Origin: Marinoscillum sp.
GTDB taxonomy: Bacteria > Bacteroidota > Bacteroidia > Cytophagales > Cyclobacteriaceae
DNA length: 64,000 nucleotides
Assembly (NCBI GenBank): GCA_024305105.1
Contig: JAMWZA010000002.1
Coordinates: 1-64,000, forward strand
Direction of reading: 5' to 3'
In this document: piece after piece, positions 35,656-47,191 of the stretch
Numbering within the stretch: position 1 is the stretch's first letter
How the letters are laid out: each line of letters begins with the position of its first letter
Program-made: the position numbers and the translations under genes
The notes under the pieces: model-generated
Told to the model about the DNA's origin: nothing
What the model saw: the letters and a program-made list of their open reading frames with translations, nothing else
Database searches by the model: none

Positions 35656-36582
35656 TTAAGCCTTAACCCCTGCAAGTAGGTATAGTACAGCCATTCGAAT
35701 GGCCACTCCGTTTTCTACCTGATCCAAGATAATGGCATGCTCTGAGTCGGCAACATCACTAGTGAGTTCTACCCCACGATTAATTGGTCCCGGATGCATG
35801 ATGACGATCTCCTTGTCCAGAGATTCCAACAACTGCTTGTTGATGCCGTAGTAAAGGGAATACTCTCGCAAAGACGGAAAGTAGCGCATTTTTTGACGCT
35901 CAAGCTGTATCCTTAACACATTAGCCACATCGCACCATTCCAGTGCTTTACGAATATCTAACTCTACTTTCACTCCGAGTTCGGCTATATGCTTTGGCAG
36001 CAATGTGGCCGGGCCACATACCATCACCTCAGCACCTAACTTCTGTAGTGCAAAAATATTGGACAAGGCCACTCGGGAATGTAAAATATCACCGACAATA
36101 ACCACCTTCTTACCTGCTACGTCTCCAGTCCGTTCTCTGATCGAAAATGTATCCAGCAAGGCCTGTGTTGGATGCTCGTGCGTGCCATCTCCTGCATTGA
36201 TGATATTTGCATCGATGTGTTTCGATAAAAAATGTGGCGCGCCTGGACTGCTATGCCGCATGACCACCATATCTACTTTCATCGCCAGAATATTATTAAC
36301 GGTATCGAGAAGAGTCTCTCCTTTTTTCACCGAAGAGCTAGCGCTGGAAAAATTAACGACATCTGCTGAAAGTCGTTTTTCTGCCAGTTCAAATGACAGC
36401 CTCGTTCGAGTTGAGTTTTCAAAAAAGACATTGGCCACCGTCACGTCTCTCAATGAAGGCACTTTCTTAATGGGTCGGTTTAAAACATCTTTAAAATTAT
36501 CGGCAGTTTCAAAAATCAATTCAATTTCCTCACTGCTGAGGTTCTTTATTCCAAGTAGATGTTTTGTTTTTAACTGACTCAT
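35656..36582 (-). CDS. pyrB: aspartate carbamoyltransferase catalytic subunit
   Basis: FFENSTRTRLSFELAEKRL; DGTHEHPTQALLDTFSI; VIMHPGPINRGVEL. Confidence 0.96.
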   Translation of the reverse strand: MSQLKTKHLLGIKNLSSEEIELIFETADNFKDVLNRPIKKVPSLRDVTVANVFFENSTRTRLSFELAEKRLSADVVNFSSASSSVKKGETLLDTVNNILAMKVDMVVMRHSSPGAPHFLSKHIDANIINAGDGTHEHPTQALLDTFSIRERTGDVAGKKVVIVGDILHSRVALSNIFALQKLGAEVMVCGPATLLPKHIAELGVKVELDIRKALEWCDVANVLRIQLERQKMRYFPSLREYSLYYGINKQLLESLDKEIVIMHPGPINRGVELTSDVADSEHAIILDQVENGVAIRMAVLYLLAGVKA

Positions 36583-37121
36583 TCAGCTTCGTTCATTAAC
36601 CAAATATTGTCCTTTTTCCCTTGCTCCACCAATTCCACTAATACCCGTTGTGATGGCATGGTATTTACCTTCCTCCCGATATAGTCTGCTGCCACTGGTA
36701 TGTCCCGGCTATACATCCTATCAATAAGCACCAGCAGTTCCACCTTCTCAGGTCGCCCAAACATGGTCATCGCATCCAATGCAGCTCTAACTGAGCGGCC
36801 TGTATACAATACATCGTCGATAAGGATGACCTTTTTATCTTCTATTAAGAAAGGAACCTTGGTTTGGTTGGGAGTGATTGGATGATCTCTTCTACGGAAA
36901 TCATCTCGATGAAAAGTGGTGTCTAAATAGCCAAGCTCCATTTTAATATCAAGCACCTTTTCCAGTTCCTTGCGGATACGTTCAGCTAGATAAATCCCTC
37001 TTGGCTGCATACCCAAAATGACTGTATTATCGAAATTTCCGTGATTTTCAATGAGGTGTTGACACAATCGACTGATTGTGATCTGGAGCAGCTTACTGTT
37101 GAACAGGAGTCGTTTTTGCAT
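36579..37121 (-). CDS. pyrR: bifunctional pyr operon regulator/uracil phosphoribosyltransferase
   Basis: VILIDDVLYTGRSVRAALDAM PRPP-binding motif; LGYLDTTFHRDDF; overlaps pyrB by 4 nt. Confidence 0.94.
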   Translation of the reverse strand: MQKRLLFNSKLLQITISRLCQHLIENHGNFDNTVILGMQPRGIYLAERIRKELEKVLDIKMELGYLDTTFHRDDFRRRDHPITPNQTKVPFLIEDKKVILIDDVLYTGRSVRAALDAMTMFGRPEKVELLVLIDRMYSRDIPVAADYIGRKVNTMPSQRVLVELVEQGKKDNIWLMNEAE

Positions 37122-37189
37122 GATCAGACAGGCGCAAATATAAATCCATCTTACTGAACCTGCCTAGCGTCTTTAGGTTTTTCAACAAC

Positions 37190-38749
37190 CTAATTCGTTT
37201 CTACATTCAAATTATAGGTAATTTTGTTGATGTAAAACACTCGTCGCTCATTTCTACCGCCTTCGCCTTGTTCATTCTGAATGCGCTGTTCACCAAAAGC
37301 ATACATGAAATCACCGTACCACCTTTTCAATCCTTCTATCTCAGGATCTCTTGATTTCACTTCATCTTTCTCGTAGGCCAGACGGACTGGATTGAAGGTT
37401 TTGCCTTCAAAAATCTCATTACCCTCCACCACTTTGGAGCGGATAGTGTTGTCTTCCAGATACATCAATATCGTCTTATCCTTCTCATGATTAACGACAA
37501 CAAACTCCTCCAGAGCATAGGTTTCCACATCATTGACCTCAAAACTATTATCCCAGATAATATTCCCATTTCGATCAAAAGCCACCACCACTGCATGGGT
37601 GTATTTGTAGCCCATAAAGTTTGGGTTGTAGGAGTTATAACCAGAATTGAAGCCACCAGAGGAACCGGGCGCTGAATAACTCGAATAACGTGGGTAGTAA
37701 GCTTCTGCAATCATCAGATACTCCCCATCGCGCTGAATAATGTCATGAACTAACAAACGATAACTGAACTTTGGCTTCTTCCCTTTTTGCTTCTTCCGCT
37801 CTATTCTCTCCTTGATACGACGCTCTCGACGCTCATTCATGTATCCGAAAAAATTGGTCAGATCAGCATAATCATGGTATTTAATAAACTGCTGCCGTCC
37901 ATTGACAAACTTGGAAAGATATAGTCCTCTACTGTACTGCGATGCTTTCTTGGAAAATGTACCTGCTATATACTGAAAACCACCATAAAAAATGGTACTC
38001 GCCCCATCTACCAAACTCTTTTTATCCCCTGGAATAATGCCATTATTTTGAATTAAATCACCATCAGAGGTGAACGTTTTAGCCTTCATGGTGAACCGAT
38101 TACCCTGCAGTTTTTCTGATTGAATCACCGTGAACATGTGGGCGTCATCATCAATGACTATATCTAGTATATCACTTTTATTGTCATAAAAACCGGGTAC
38201 CACGCGGGGCTTTTGTACATCAAGATTAAATGTGAGCAAAACAGGTCGAAAATTGGTATACCCTGAAAGCAGGACGTTGTTGTCAATTACTTCAAAAAAG
38301 GTCAGCTGGATGGGAAATACTGTATTGATTTCAATCTGCTGGAAGGATCCCTCTTTCGAGTCAATTTCTAAAAGCAGTAAATCCTCATTGCGATAGCGAG
38401 AAGCATTGAACAGCAAGTAATACTTTCCATCATGGTATTCCATACCGACTAAGTATGAATCAAAAGGAATAGGGTAGATTCTGGTCCAGACCTGATTCAG
38501 GGCTGTATCCAACTTATTAAACGTCCAGTTATAAGCATTATCTGTTCGATCCTCGGTCTCCACATAAACTAACAAGCCATCTTCTTCACCATTGATCACT
38601 CGATATTGCATCGCATAGTCAAATATGCTAAACTCCACTCTGCCTGGCTGCTGAATGATGGCACTGGTATCCCGTTCCTTTTTTCGCTGTGCATCAAGCC
38701 CCACGACCAAAATCAAACAAAATAGTATAAATATTCCTTTCACCTTCAT
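37190..38749 (-). CDS. secreted hypothetical protein
   Basis: Signal peptide MKVKGIFILFCLILVVGLDAQ at internal Met; no recognised domain. Confidence 0.6.
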   Translation of the reverse strand: MKVKGIFILFCLILVVGLDAQRKKERDTSAIIQQPGRVEFSIFDYAMQYRVINGEEDGLLVYVETEDRTDNAYNWTFNKLDTALNQVWTRIYPIPFDSYLVGMEYHDGKYYLLFNASRYRNEDLLLLEIDSKEGSFQQIEINTVFPIQLTFFEVIDNNVLLSGYTNFRPVLLTFNLDVQKPRVVPGFYDNKSDILDIVIDDDAHMFTVIQSEKLQGNRFTMKAKTFTSDGDLIQNNGIIPGDKKSLVDGASTIFYGGFQYIAGTFSKKASQYSRGLYLSKFVNGRQQFIKYHDYADLTNFFGYMNERRERRIKERIERKKQKGKKPKFSYRLLVHDIIQRDGEYLMIAEAYYPRYSSYSAPGSSGGFNSGYNSYNPNFMGYKYTHAVVVAFDRNGNIIWDNSFEVNDVETYALEEFVVVNHEKDKTILMYLEDNTIRSKVVEGNEIFEGKTFNPVRLAYEKDEVKSRDPEIEGLKRWYGDFMYAFGEQRIQNEQGEGGRNERRVFYINKITYNLNVETN

Positions 38750-38889
38750 AAGACACTTGGCTAATTCAATAACCTTATTAAGTAGCAACTGTACTGTACT
38801 TATAAACCTGACATGTTTAATCAAACAATTGTTCCGCTTAATCAACTAAATCTAGTAAATAAAAGCCGGGCATTGTATCTTCCATTCAA

Positions 38890-39906
38890 ATGAAAATATT
38901 AATTCTGCGATTTTCTTCCATTGGTGATATCGTGCTCACCACCCCAGTCATCCGAAACCTTAAAACATCCTCTCAGGTGAAGGAAGTGCATTTTGCAACG
39001 AAAAAGGAATACGAATCAGTGCTCTCTGAAAACCCATACATTGACAAACTCCACCTCGTTGAATCAACAGACTCTACTCTTGGGTTCGCTCGAAAGCTCA
39101 GGCATGAAGAATTTGATTTGGTTATCGATTTGCACAATAACCTGAGATCATTAATTATCAAAAGGATTCTTGCCACTAAATCAAGGAGTGTCAACAAACT
39201 CAATGCGAAGAAATGGCTGCTCACCAATTTTAAAATCAACCTGTTACCAAACCAACATATTGTGGACCGCTACATGGCTACCTTGAAGTCTCTGGGGATT
39301 GGTCAGGATGAATTAGGACTGGATTATTTCATACCTGAAAAAGACGAAGTAGAACTGAACTGGCTTCCAAAAGAATATCAAAATGGATTTGCAGCTGTGG
39401 TCATTGGAGGAAAGTACGCCACCAAAAAACTACCAAAAGATCGCATTATTGAGCTTTGTGACCGAATTAATAAACCCATTGTACTGATTGGGGGCAAGGA
39501 AGAAGCCGCAACTGGCAATGCTGTAGAGACGTTCTTCAAGGCATACGAAGAGCCTACCATTTACGACAAGGGGCTGAAGGAGCTTGGAAAGAAAGCCATT
39601 GTTTTTAACGCTTGCGGCAAATTCAATTTAAATCAATCAGCGTCTCTGGTGAAGCAAGCGAGTTGGGTATTTAGTCAGGATACTGGCATGATGCACATCG
39701 CCTCAGCCTTCAAAAAAGATATTTTTACCATCTGGGGCAATACCGTTCCAGAATTTGGGATGTATCCGTATCGAACTAAATTCACCATTTTTGAAAATAA
39801 AAAAATAAACTGTAGGCCGTGCAGCAAGTTAGGATATGGTAAATGCCCTAAAGGTCACTTCAAATGCATGAATGACCTGAAATTTGATTTTTATATACCA
39901 GATTGA
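38890..39906 (+). CDS. glycosyltransferase family 9 (LPS heptosyltransferase-like)
   Basis: MKILILRFSSIGDIVLTTPVIRNLK; VIGGKYATKKLP; FSQDTGMMHIASAFKKDIFTIWGNTVPEFGM. Confidence 0.9.
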   Translation: MKILILRFSSIGDIVLTTPVIRNLKTSSQVKEVHFATKKEYESVLSENPYIDKLHLVESTDSTLGFARKLRHEEFDLVIDLHNNLRSLIIKRILATKSRSVNKLNAKKWLLTNFKINLLPNQHIVDRYMATLKSLGIGQDELGLDYFIPEKDEVELNWLPKEYQNGFAAVVIGGKYATKKLPKDRIIELCDRINKPIVLIGGKEEAATGNAVETFFKAYEEPTIYDKGLKELGKKAIVFNACGKFNLNQSASLVKQASWVFSQDTGMMHIASAFKKDIFTIWGNTVPEFGMYPYRTKFTIFENKKINCRPCSKLGYGKCPKGHFKCMNDLKFDFYIPD

Positions 39907-39914
39907 CCCAAACA

Positions 39915-40409
39915 ATGAAAACACTCTATATCGTTCGTCACGCAAAATCTTCCTGGTCTTTTGATCTACCCGACGCTGACAGGCCGCTTGGGGTACGGGG
40001 CAGGCGTGATGCGCCACGTGTAGGAAAATACCTGAGTGATAATGAGCGCACTCCTGATTTAATGCTGAGCAGTCCTGCTAGCAGGGCGCTGTATACCGCT
40101 CTGATTATAGCAGATGAATGGGGTTATCCAGAAGAAGAAATTGTCTTAGCCAAAGGCTTATACCATACCAGCAGTTCGGAGTTGCTTGAAATCCTGAAGG
40201 AGCAAGATGATGATAAAAATACCATTGCCATTTTTGGTCATAATCCGGGCTTTACGGATTTGGCAAATGAGTTAGGTACTGAGTATCTGGATAATTTACC
40301 GACTTCAGGTGTGTGTGCATACGAGTTTGATGTGGATGCCTGGGCAGAGATCACATCCAAAAATGCGTCTAGAAAGTTTTTAGTGCTTCCAAAAAGGCTC
40401 CCTAATTAG
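39915..40409 (+). CDS. histidine phosphatase family protein (SixA-like)
   Basis: KTLYIVRHAKSSWS RHG motif; IAIFGHNPGFTDLAN. Confidence 0.92.
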   Translation: MKTLYIVRHAKSSWSFDLPDADRPLGVRGRRDAPRVGKYLSDNERTPDLMLSSPASRALYTALIIADEWGYPEEEIVLAKGLYHTSSSELLEILKEQDDDKNTIAIFGHNPGFTDLANELGTEYLDNLPTSGVCAYEFDVDAWAEITSKNASRKFLVLPKRLPN

Positions 40410-40453
40410 ATTTTCATTGAACACCTTCGCCGAGTCTGCTTAATTACTCAGAT

Positions 40454-41374
40454 TTGCCTATGGACTATCAGGAAATCATCGAAGAGGTATATTCAGAAGT
40501 ACTAGCCATGCCGATTGAAGGCAAACTAGCGGATTACATCCCTGAACTAGCCTCTGTTAACCCAAATTACTTTGGCGTATGCCTGGTAGACAAACATGGA
40601 AACATTGCCGAATGTGGTGATAGCAACGTGCCGTTCAGCATTCAGAGTATCTCTAAAGTTCAAACACTGGTGATGGCCTATTCCAAAATGGGTGTAGATC
40701 TTTGGAAACGAGTCAACGTAGAGCCCTCTGGCAACCCTTTTAATAACCTGGCACAGCTCGAATACGAAAATGGAATTCCAAGAAACCCCTTTATCAACCC
40801 AGGTGCCCTCGTCATTACAGATTCTATAATGAGTCTCTATGACGATGCAAAAAGTGAAATCAAACAATTCATTTCGAATATGTCTGGAGGAGATCCTGTG
40901 GTGGTCAACCCAAAGGTGAAACAATCTGAACTGGAGTGCTCCAGCAGAAATAGAGCGAGTGCCTACCTCCTTAAATCATATAAAAACCTAACACATAGTG
41001 TAGATGATCTTCTTGACGTTTACACGGATCACTGCGCTATAGAAATGGATTGCCGACAGTTAGCCAAGTCTTTCCTTTACCTAACTAATAACGGGCATTG
41101 CAATTATAACAATACCAGAGTACTCGACAAAGGGCTCACCAAACGCATCAATGCACTGATGCTGACATGTGGTTTTTATGATGAGGCCGGAGAGTTTGCA
41201 TTTAGAGTAGGACTGGCGGGAAAAAGTGGTGTAGGTGGTGGCGTGATTGCCGTCCTCCCCGGAGAGTTTAGCGTAGCAGTTTATACGCCTCCTCTCAATC
41301 CAAAAGGAAATCCTCGTAAGGCTCTTTACTTCCTGGAATTGCTGACGACCAAGCTGGGCATCTCTTTGTTTTGA
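40454..41374 (+). CDS. glsA: glutaminase A
   Basis: FSIQSISKVQTL (SxxK), EPSGNPFNNLAQLEYENGIPRNPFINPGALV, GVGGGVIAVLPGEFSVAVYTPPLNPKGN. Confidence 0.95.
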   Translation: MPMDYQEIIEEVYSEVLAMPIEGKLADYIPELASVNPNYFGVCLVDKHGNIAECGDSNVPFSIQSISKVQTLVMAYSKMGVDLWKRVNVEPSGNPFNNLAQLEYENGIPRNPFINPGALVITDSIMSLYDDAKSEIKQFISNMSGGDPVVVNPKVKQSELECSSRNRASAYLLKSYKNLTHSVDDLLDVYTDHCAIEMDCRQLAKSFLYLTNNGHCNYNNTRVLDKGLTKRINALMLTCGFYDEAGEFAFRVGLAGKSGVGGGVIAVLPGEFSVAVYTPPLNPKGNPRKALYFLELLTTKLGISLF

Positions 41375-41399
41375 TCCGTCTTGAGAGTATCTTTCTACC

Positions 41400-42170
41400 A
41401 TGGACGAGTTTATCTCAAGTTTTCCTCACACTTATTATAAGATAGGCATCCGGTATCTACTAGCTGCGGGCATTGCTTTCGTACTCTTTTATCTGCTTTT
41501 TAAGAATCGATTGCCTTTCAAAAAAATCCAATCAAAATTTCCTAAATCGTCAGATTATCGTCGTGACTTAATGTATTCTCTGATTACGGTAGCAATCTTT
41601 ACTGTCATTGCTCACCTGAGTTTCCGGACTTTTAAGGACTTTAATTTGCTCTTTTATGATTGGGAGGCAAAACCCATGTGGTATTGGGTGTTAACCGTCA
41701 TTCCCATATTTGTTATTCACGACTTTTACTTCTACTGGGCCCATCGGGCGATGCACCATCCTTCACTATTTAAGTCGGTTCATAAAACGCATCACCTATC
41801 AACCAACCCTTCACCCTGGACAGCCTATGCATTTCATCCAATCGAGGCAGTTATAGAGACGCTCATCATCCCCATACTTGTTTTCACTGTTCCGACACAT
41901 CCCCTGGTTATTGTTCTGTTTATGATTTTTCAAATCATCTACAATGTTTATGGGCATTTAGGGTATGAACTTTTTCCAAGAGGATTTCATAAAACTAAAA
42001 TCGGTAAGTACATAAACACATCAGTAGCGCACAATCAACACCACAAAAAGTTTCATGGCAACTACGGACTGTACACTTTGGTCTGGGACCGCATGTTTGG
42101 GACAATCCGCGTCGATTATGACGAAGATTATGAAATGGCCACAGCCAGGGAAAAGCAGGCAGTAGCCTAA
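41400..42170 (+). CDS. sterol desaturase / fatty acid hydroxylase family protein
   Basis: Histidine boxes HDFYFYWAHRAMHH, HKTHHLS, HNQHH. Confidence 0.92.
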   Translation: MDEFISSFPHTYYKIGIRYLLAAGIAFVLFYLLFKNRLPFKKIQSKFPKSSDYRRDLMYSLITVAIFTVIAHLSFRTFKDFNLLFYDWEAKPMWYWVLTVIPIFVIHDFYFYWAHRAMHHPSLFKSVHKTHHLSTNPSPWTAYAFHPIEAVIETLIIPILVFTVPTHPLVIVLFMIFQIIYNVYGHLGYELFPRGFHKTKIGKYINTSVAHNQHHKKFHGNYGLYTLVWDRMFGTIRVDYDEDYEMATAREKQAVA

Positions 42171-42174
42171 ACAC

Positions 42175-43554
42175 TTAAAGGATATACTGGCTCAAATCTT
42201 TGTCTTTGACCAAACCGCTCAGCTTCTCCTCTACCAAAGCTCTGTCTACAACTATATTGGCATTTGGCCCGATGGTATCTGGAATTTCGAACAAGATATC
42301 ATTGAGTAGTTTGCTCATGACCGTATGCAATCTTCGCGCACCAATGTTTTCAACTTCCTCGTTAATCTGGAAGGCTATTTCCGCCAAACGCTCTAGTGCT
42401 TCTTCCTGAAAACTTAGCTGTACATCCTCGGAGTTGATCAAGGCAATGTATTGTTTGGTCAAAGCATTCTTTGGTTCCTTCAAAATACTGAGGAAATCAG
42501 CTTTTGTTAAATTGTCAAGCTCCACTCTAATCGGAAAACGTCCCTGCATCTCAGGAATCAAATCGGAAGGCTTGCTGAAGTGAAATGCACCTGCTGCTAT
42601 AAAAAGTATGTGGTCTGTATGGACTATTCCGTATTTAGTAGTCACCGCACTTCCTTCCACGATAGGCAGCATATCTCGCTGCACACCTTCTCGGCTTACA
42701 TCCGGACCACCTTGCCCTCCACGTGAATTGCCAGCGATTTTATCCACCTCATCAATAAATACAATCCCTGTATTCTCAGTTTTCCTAAGCGCTTCCTCCT
42801 TCACCTCATCCATATCGATCAGCTTGGATGACTCTTCTTCCAATAAGATTTTACGAGCTTCAGCGATGGTTACCTTACGCTTTTTCGTCTTCTTTGGAAG
42901 CATGTTTCCCAGCATTTCCTGAAGGTTGATCATGGAAGCTTCGTCCATGCCTCCTCCTACCATACCCATACCTGGAGATGATGATTGCTTCACATCAATT
43001 TCAATCTTGCGATCGTCCATTTCTCCATCCCGAATTTTTTCACGAAAACGTTCACGTGTTTTTTCATTCAGTTCGCGCTCGTCTTCAGGTTGATCTTTAC
43101 CCATACCAGATGCATGAGGCGTTGGAGAACCTTTTAACGGTGGAATTAATGCATCCAAAATAAGACCTTCTACTATTTCTTTAGCCTTTTCTTTTACCTC
43201 TTCTTTTTTAGCGGTCTTCACCATATCCACGGCTTGCTCCACTAAATCGCGGATCATGCTTTCGACATCTCTACCCACATATCCTACTTCAGTAAACTTG
43301 GAAGCTTCTACTTTCGTGAATGGTGCATCTGCCAGATGAGCCAGTCTTCTCGCGATTTCTGTTTTACCAACCCCGGTCGCACCAATCATCAATATGTTAT
43401 TCGGCACGATTTCGCCTTGTATATCAGCCTTCACATTCATTCTTCTCCAACGATTCCGTAGCGCTATTGCCACGTTTCGCTTGGCATCATTCTGACCAAT
43501 TATATATTTATCAAGTTCGGCTACAATTTGCCTTGGAGTCAAATTCTTATTCAT
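42175..43554 (-). CDS. hslU: ATP-dependent protease ATPase subunit HslU
   Basis: [69 protein letters not shown]. Confidence 0.96.
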   Translation of the reverse strand: MNKNLTPRQIVAELDKYIIGQNDAKRNVAIALRNRWRRMNVKADIQGEIVPNNILMIGATGVGKTEIARRLAHLADAPFTKVEASKFTEVGYVGRDVESMIRDLVEQAVDMVKTAKKEEVKEKAKEIVEGLILDALIPPLKGSPTPHASGMGKDQPEDERELNEKTRERFREKIRDGEMDDRKIEIDVKQSSSPGMGMVGGGMDEASMINLQEMLGNMLPKKTKKRKVTIAEARKILLEEESSKLIDMDEVKEEALRKTENTGIVFIDEVDKIAGNSRGGQGGPDVSREGVQRDMLPIVEGSAVTTKYGIVHTDHILFIAAGAFHFSKPSDLIPEMQGRFPIRVELDNLTKADFLSILKEPKNALTKQYIALINSEDVQLSFQEEALERLAEIAFQINEEVENIGARRLHTVMSKLLNDILFEIPDTIGPNANIVVDRALVEEKLSGLVKDKDLSQYIL

Positions 43555-43556
43555 AT

Positions 43557-44549
43557 CTACAATACCTTTTTGAAGGAATTAATATTAGTCTGTAATGTAA
43601 AAAAATCTGTACCACCCGCCGAGTGATACGTGGCATGTGAGTACCTGATTTCAAATTGCTTGATGGCGAGCTTCAGCCCAAAACTAAACCCGGCACCGTA
43701 CCCATTGTCGTTAACCTTAAGTTCTTGTCGTCTCAGGTGGTTGTACCCCAAAAGAAACTGAAGGCCATCAGAAATGATTAGCTCTGTCCCAACTGTGATA
43801 TGCCGCAAAAATCGATCAGCAATTTCCACTGATCGTGACGTACTCACATCAGTTTCATCCTGAAAATACAATTCCTGTTCCGTAAGGTTATATGCCGAAA
43901 TACTGAAACGAAATGGCATGTGTTCTGGTTTGATTGAAGTACCAATCTGGACATCAAATGGCACATTAAGTCCAGAATCAGTATACTGATCAAAGACCAC
44001 CCCGAAATTTTTAAATACGATTCCTATAGTCCAGTCAGTACCAGGAGCTCGATAAATTCCTCCAAAATCACCTAGAAGCATCGATGAGCCATAACCTGCA
44101 ATCCCACTTCTAGCATATTTAAGGTTGGCCCCCAAAGAAAAACTTCCAATATGATGGCTTTTTCCAACTACAATCATCAGATCATCCGCGGTAAACTCAC
44201 CTTCTTCATCACCATTGGCTGCGGTTTGAGTAAAATCACCGTAATCCATGTAAGAAATGGCAATGGCCATTCCGCCGATCTTTTTGAACGAATGATTATA
44301 ACTTCCTTGAAACCCATGAATACCTGCAAAATACGGACTATAGGTGAGGGCTGCTGCTCCAATTCCCACTGAATCAAGAACAGATGGATTGTGAACAAAC
44401 TGCATTAAGTCGCCATCCGCCAGTGAGATCACACGCCCACCCAGCGCAGCATTTCGTGCACCAAAAGGAGTATTAACACTCTGGTAAGTATTGAACTGTC
44501 CGAATACCGGACCACTCAGAATAACGAATATAACAGTCAGTAACCTCAA
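43557..44549 (-). CDS. porQ: type IX secretion system protein PorQ
   Basis: [37 protein letters not shown]; beta-barrel pattern in the PorV/PorQ family. Confidence 0.82.
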   Translation of the reverse strand: MRLLTVIFVILSGPVFGQFNTYQSVNTPFGARNAALGGRVISLADGDLMQFVHNPSVLDSVGIGAAALTYSPYFAGIHGFQGSYNHSFKKIGGMAIAISYMDYGDFTQTAANGDEEGEFTADDLMIVVGKSHHIGSFSLGANLKYARSGIAGYGSSMLLGDFGGIYRAPGTDWTIGIVFKNFGVVFDQYTDSGLNVPFDVQIGTSIKPEHMPFRFSISAYNLTEQELYFQDETDVSTSRSVEIADRFLRHITVGTELIISDGLQFLLGYNHLRRQELKVNDNGYGAGFSFGLKLAIKQFEIRYSHATYHSAGGTDFFTLQTNINSFKKVL

Positions 44550-44552
44550 TGC

Positions 44553-47021
44553 TTATTTAGCTGGTTCGGGAAGTATGAAATTCAAAGGGTCTTTTGCCTT
44601 TTGCTCTAATAAAGCAATATCTAAAACATCCTGAACAGTACCTACAAAATGAATGGTAAGTCCCTTGATATACTTTTCATTAACTTCCTCAAGGTCCTTT
44701 TTATTTCGTTCGCACATGATGATTTCCTTAATACCTGCTCTTCTGGCAGCCAGGATCTTCTCCTTGATACCTCCTACAGGCAATACTTTACCACGCAAGG
44801 TAATCTCACCGGTCATTGCCAGCTTCTTCTTCACCAGACGCTGTGTGTAGACGGAGGCAAGAGAGGTCAACATCGTAATTCCTGCACTGGGCCCATCCTT
44901 AGGAATGGCTCCAGCAGGAACGTGGACATGTAAATCATAGTGCTCAAATACCCGATAATCGATACCCAATGTAGCCGCATGTGTTTTTAGATAAGAAAGA
45001 GCCGTCATAGCTGATTCCTTCATCACATCTCCCAGCTGTCCTGATAGCGTCAGTTTTCCTTTACCGCGACTCAAACTGGTTTCAATAAACAAAATATCTC
45101 CACCTGCCGGTGTCCAGGCCAACCCCGTCACTACGCCAGGCGTCTTGTTGTCCTCGTAAGCTTCTTTGTCAAAATCTTCCGCTCCAAGAATTTTGCGAAC
45201 CTGTTCGGCATTGATTTTAGTTTCGTATTCTTCTTCCATGGCTATGGACTTAGCCACATTCCGAATCACCGCCGCAACTTTACGTTCCAAGCTCCTTACT
45301 CCTGATTCTCTGGTGTAATCATTCACTAATTTGGTGATGGCAGATTGATCAAAAGCAACATCTTTGGCTTTCAATCCATGCTCACCTCGTTGTTTTGGAA
45401 TGAGGTGTTTCTTCGCTATTTCCACCTTTTCCTCCAAAGTATACCCGGTGATATCAATGATCTCCATTCGATCTCGCAAAGGAGGCTGAATGGTCTCCAA
45501 AGAGTTTGCTGTAGCAATAAACAAAACCTTAGACAGATCATAGTCGACTTCAAGGTAATTGTCCTTGAAGGTGCTATTTTGCTCTGGATCCAACACTTCC
45601 AAAAGTGCACTGGAAGGATCTCCACGGAAATCCGAGCTCACCTTATCTATTTCATCCAAAATGAACACTGGGTTGGAACTCTTAGACTTATTGATGTTCT
45701 GAATAATCTTTCCGGGCATAGCCCCTATGTACGTCTTACGGTGTCCTCGAATCTCCGCTTCATCGTGAACTCCACCAAGCGCCATCCGAACGTATTTACG
45801 TCCAAGAGCATCTGCAATGGATTTACCTAATGACGTTTTACCAACACCCGGAGGTCCATATAAGCAAAGAATGGGTCCTTTGAGGTCATTCTTCAATTTT
45901 CTAACCGCCAGGTATTCCAATATTCGCTCCTTGACTTTTTCCAAACCAAAATGATCCCTATCCAGAACCTTTCGTGCGTGCTTTAAGTCAAAATTATCTT
46001 CAGTTCCTTCCTGCCAAGGCAGATCTACCAGTAGTTCTGCATAGCTCATCGCAACAGGATATTCAGCAGCGGCAGGATTCATCCTACTGATTTTATCCAA
46101 TTCTTTGACAAAGTGCTTTTTCACTTCGTCAGGCCACTTCTTATCTTTCGCCTTTTGTCTCAGAGCGTTGATCTCCTGATCTGGCCCATCCTGTCCCAGC
46201 TCGTCTTGCAGCACCTTCATTTGTTGTCTGAGGTAGTATTCCTTTTGCTGCTGATCGATATCTGAATGCACCTTGCTAGCAATCTCTTGTTTTAGCTCCA
46301 GCATTTGTATGTCTTTGAGCATAAACTGAAGTAGCATTTCTGCTCTTGCCTTAGGCTCATCCGTTTCCAGAAGTTTCTGTTTGTCAGACACATCTGCATT
46401 GACATTAGACGAAAGAAAATGCGTCAGAAAAGTGTAGCTCTGTATGTTTTCCAAAGCCACTTGAGCTTCTTTAGGAATCTCTGGATTTAGCTTCATCACC
46501 TTGTAAGCAGCCTCTTTTAGGGAGCTGGTGATCGCTTTCATCTCATCTTCTGTGATGTCGTCCTTCTCTTCAATAACCCTATAGCTGGCCTTCAAAAAAG
46601 GATCCTCATGAATCGCAGAGCCAAGAGCAAAACGCTGACGGCCCTGAATGATGATTGTAGTATTACCATCAGGTAAGACCAACATCTTCAAAATCCTTGC
46701 TATAGTACCTACACCATACAAATCACCGAAAGAAGCCTCTTCCTTTTGGTGACTTTTTTGAGCCACCACTCCGATGATACGATCCCCCTTATAGGCTTTT
46801 TTAACCAACTTAATGGACTTGTTTCTACTTACTGTAATCGGGATTACTACGCCTGGAAAAAGTACCGTATTCTTAATAGGTAATATGGGTAATTCATCTG
46901 GCAGATCGTCATCTCCTAACGGCTCCTCATCGTCCTCAGCTACCAATTGAATCAATTCACCCGATTCATCATCAATGTAATCTGTCAGAAGAATGGGTTC
47001 ACTAGAATTCTCGTCAAACAT
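44553..47021 (-). CDS. lon: endopeptidase La (Lon protease)
   Basis: [30 protein letters not shown] catalytic Ser; [27 protein letters not shown]. Confidence 0.97.
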   Translation of the reverse strand: MFDENSSEPILLTDYIDDESGELIQLVAEDDEEPLGDDDLPDELPILPIKNTVLFPGVVIPITVSRNKSIKLVKKAYKGDRIIGVVAQKSHQKEEASFGDLYGVGTIARILKMLVLPDGNTTIIIQGRQRFALGSAIHEDPFLKASYRVIEEKDDITEDEMKAITSSLKEAAYKVMKLNPEIPKEAQVALENIQSYTFLTHFLSSNVNADVSDKQKLLETDEPKARAEMLLQFMLKDIQMLELKQEIASKVHSDIDQQQKEYYLRQQMKVLQDELGQDGPDQEINALRQKAKDKKWPDEVKKHFVKELDKISRMNPAAAEYPVAMSYAELLVDLPWQEGTEDNFDLKHARKVLDRDHFGLEKVKERILEYLAVRKLKNDLKGPILCLYGPPGVGKTSLGKSIADALGRKYVRMALGGVHDEAEIRGHRKTYIGAMPGKIIQNINKSKSSNPVFILDEIDKVSSDFRGDPSSALLEVLDPEQNSTFKDNYLEVDYDLSKVLFIATANSLETIQPPLRDRMEIIDITGYTLEEKVEIAKKHLIPKQRGEHGLKAKDVAFDQSAITKLVNDYTRESGVRSLERKVAAVIRNVAKSIAMEEEYETKINAEQVRKILGAEDFDKEAYEDNKTPGVVTGLAWTPAGGDILFIETSLSRGKGKLTLSGQLGDVMKESAMTALSYLKTHAATLGIDYRVFEHYDLHVHVPAGAIPKDGPSAGITMLTSLASVYTQRLVKKKLAMTGEITLRGKVLPVGGIKEKILAARRAGIKEIIMCERNKKDLEEVNEKYIKGLTIHFVGTVQDVLDIALLEQKAKDPLNFILPEPAK

Positions 47022-47191
47022 ATATATCGTGTCATTATGGCAGTCAATGCCATTGATTTCAACTTATAAAAGATTGTTCATATATGGGTCAATAGCTGTG
47101 CCAAATTAGCGACTGTGCCATAAATGGTATTATCTTTAACCAGATTTGTTTAAAACTGCCGATTCGGCATGTTGGATGATCTAAAGCCTAA

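Noticed and set aside
36005-36577. 190-aa plus-strand ORF inside pyrB
   Set aside because: Antisense shadow of pyrB, which has full catalytic motifs.
45345-45830. 161-aa plus-strand ORF inside lon
   Set aside because: Antisense shadow of the conserved Lon AAA+ region; low-complexity translation with no family resemblance.
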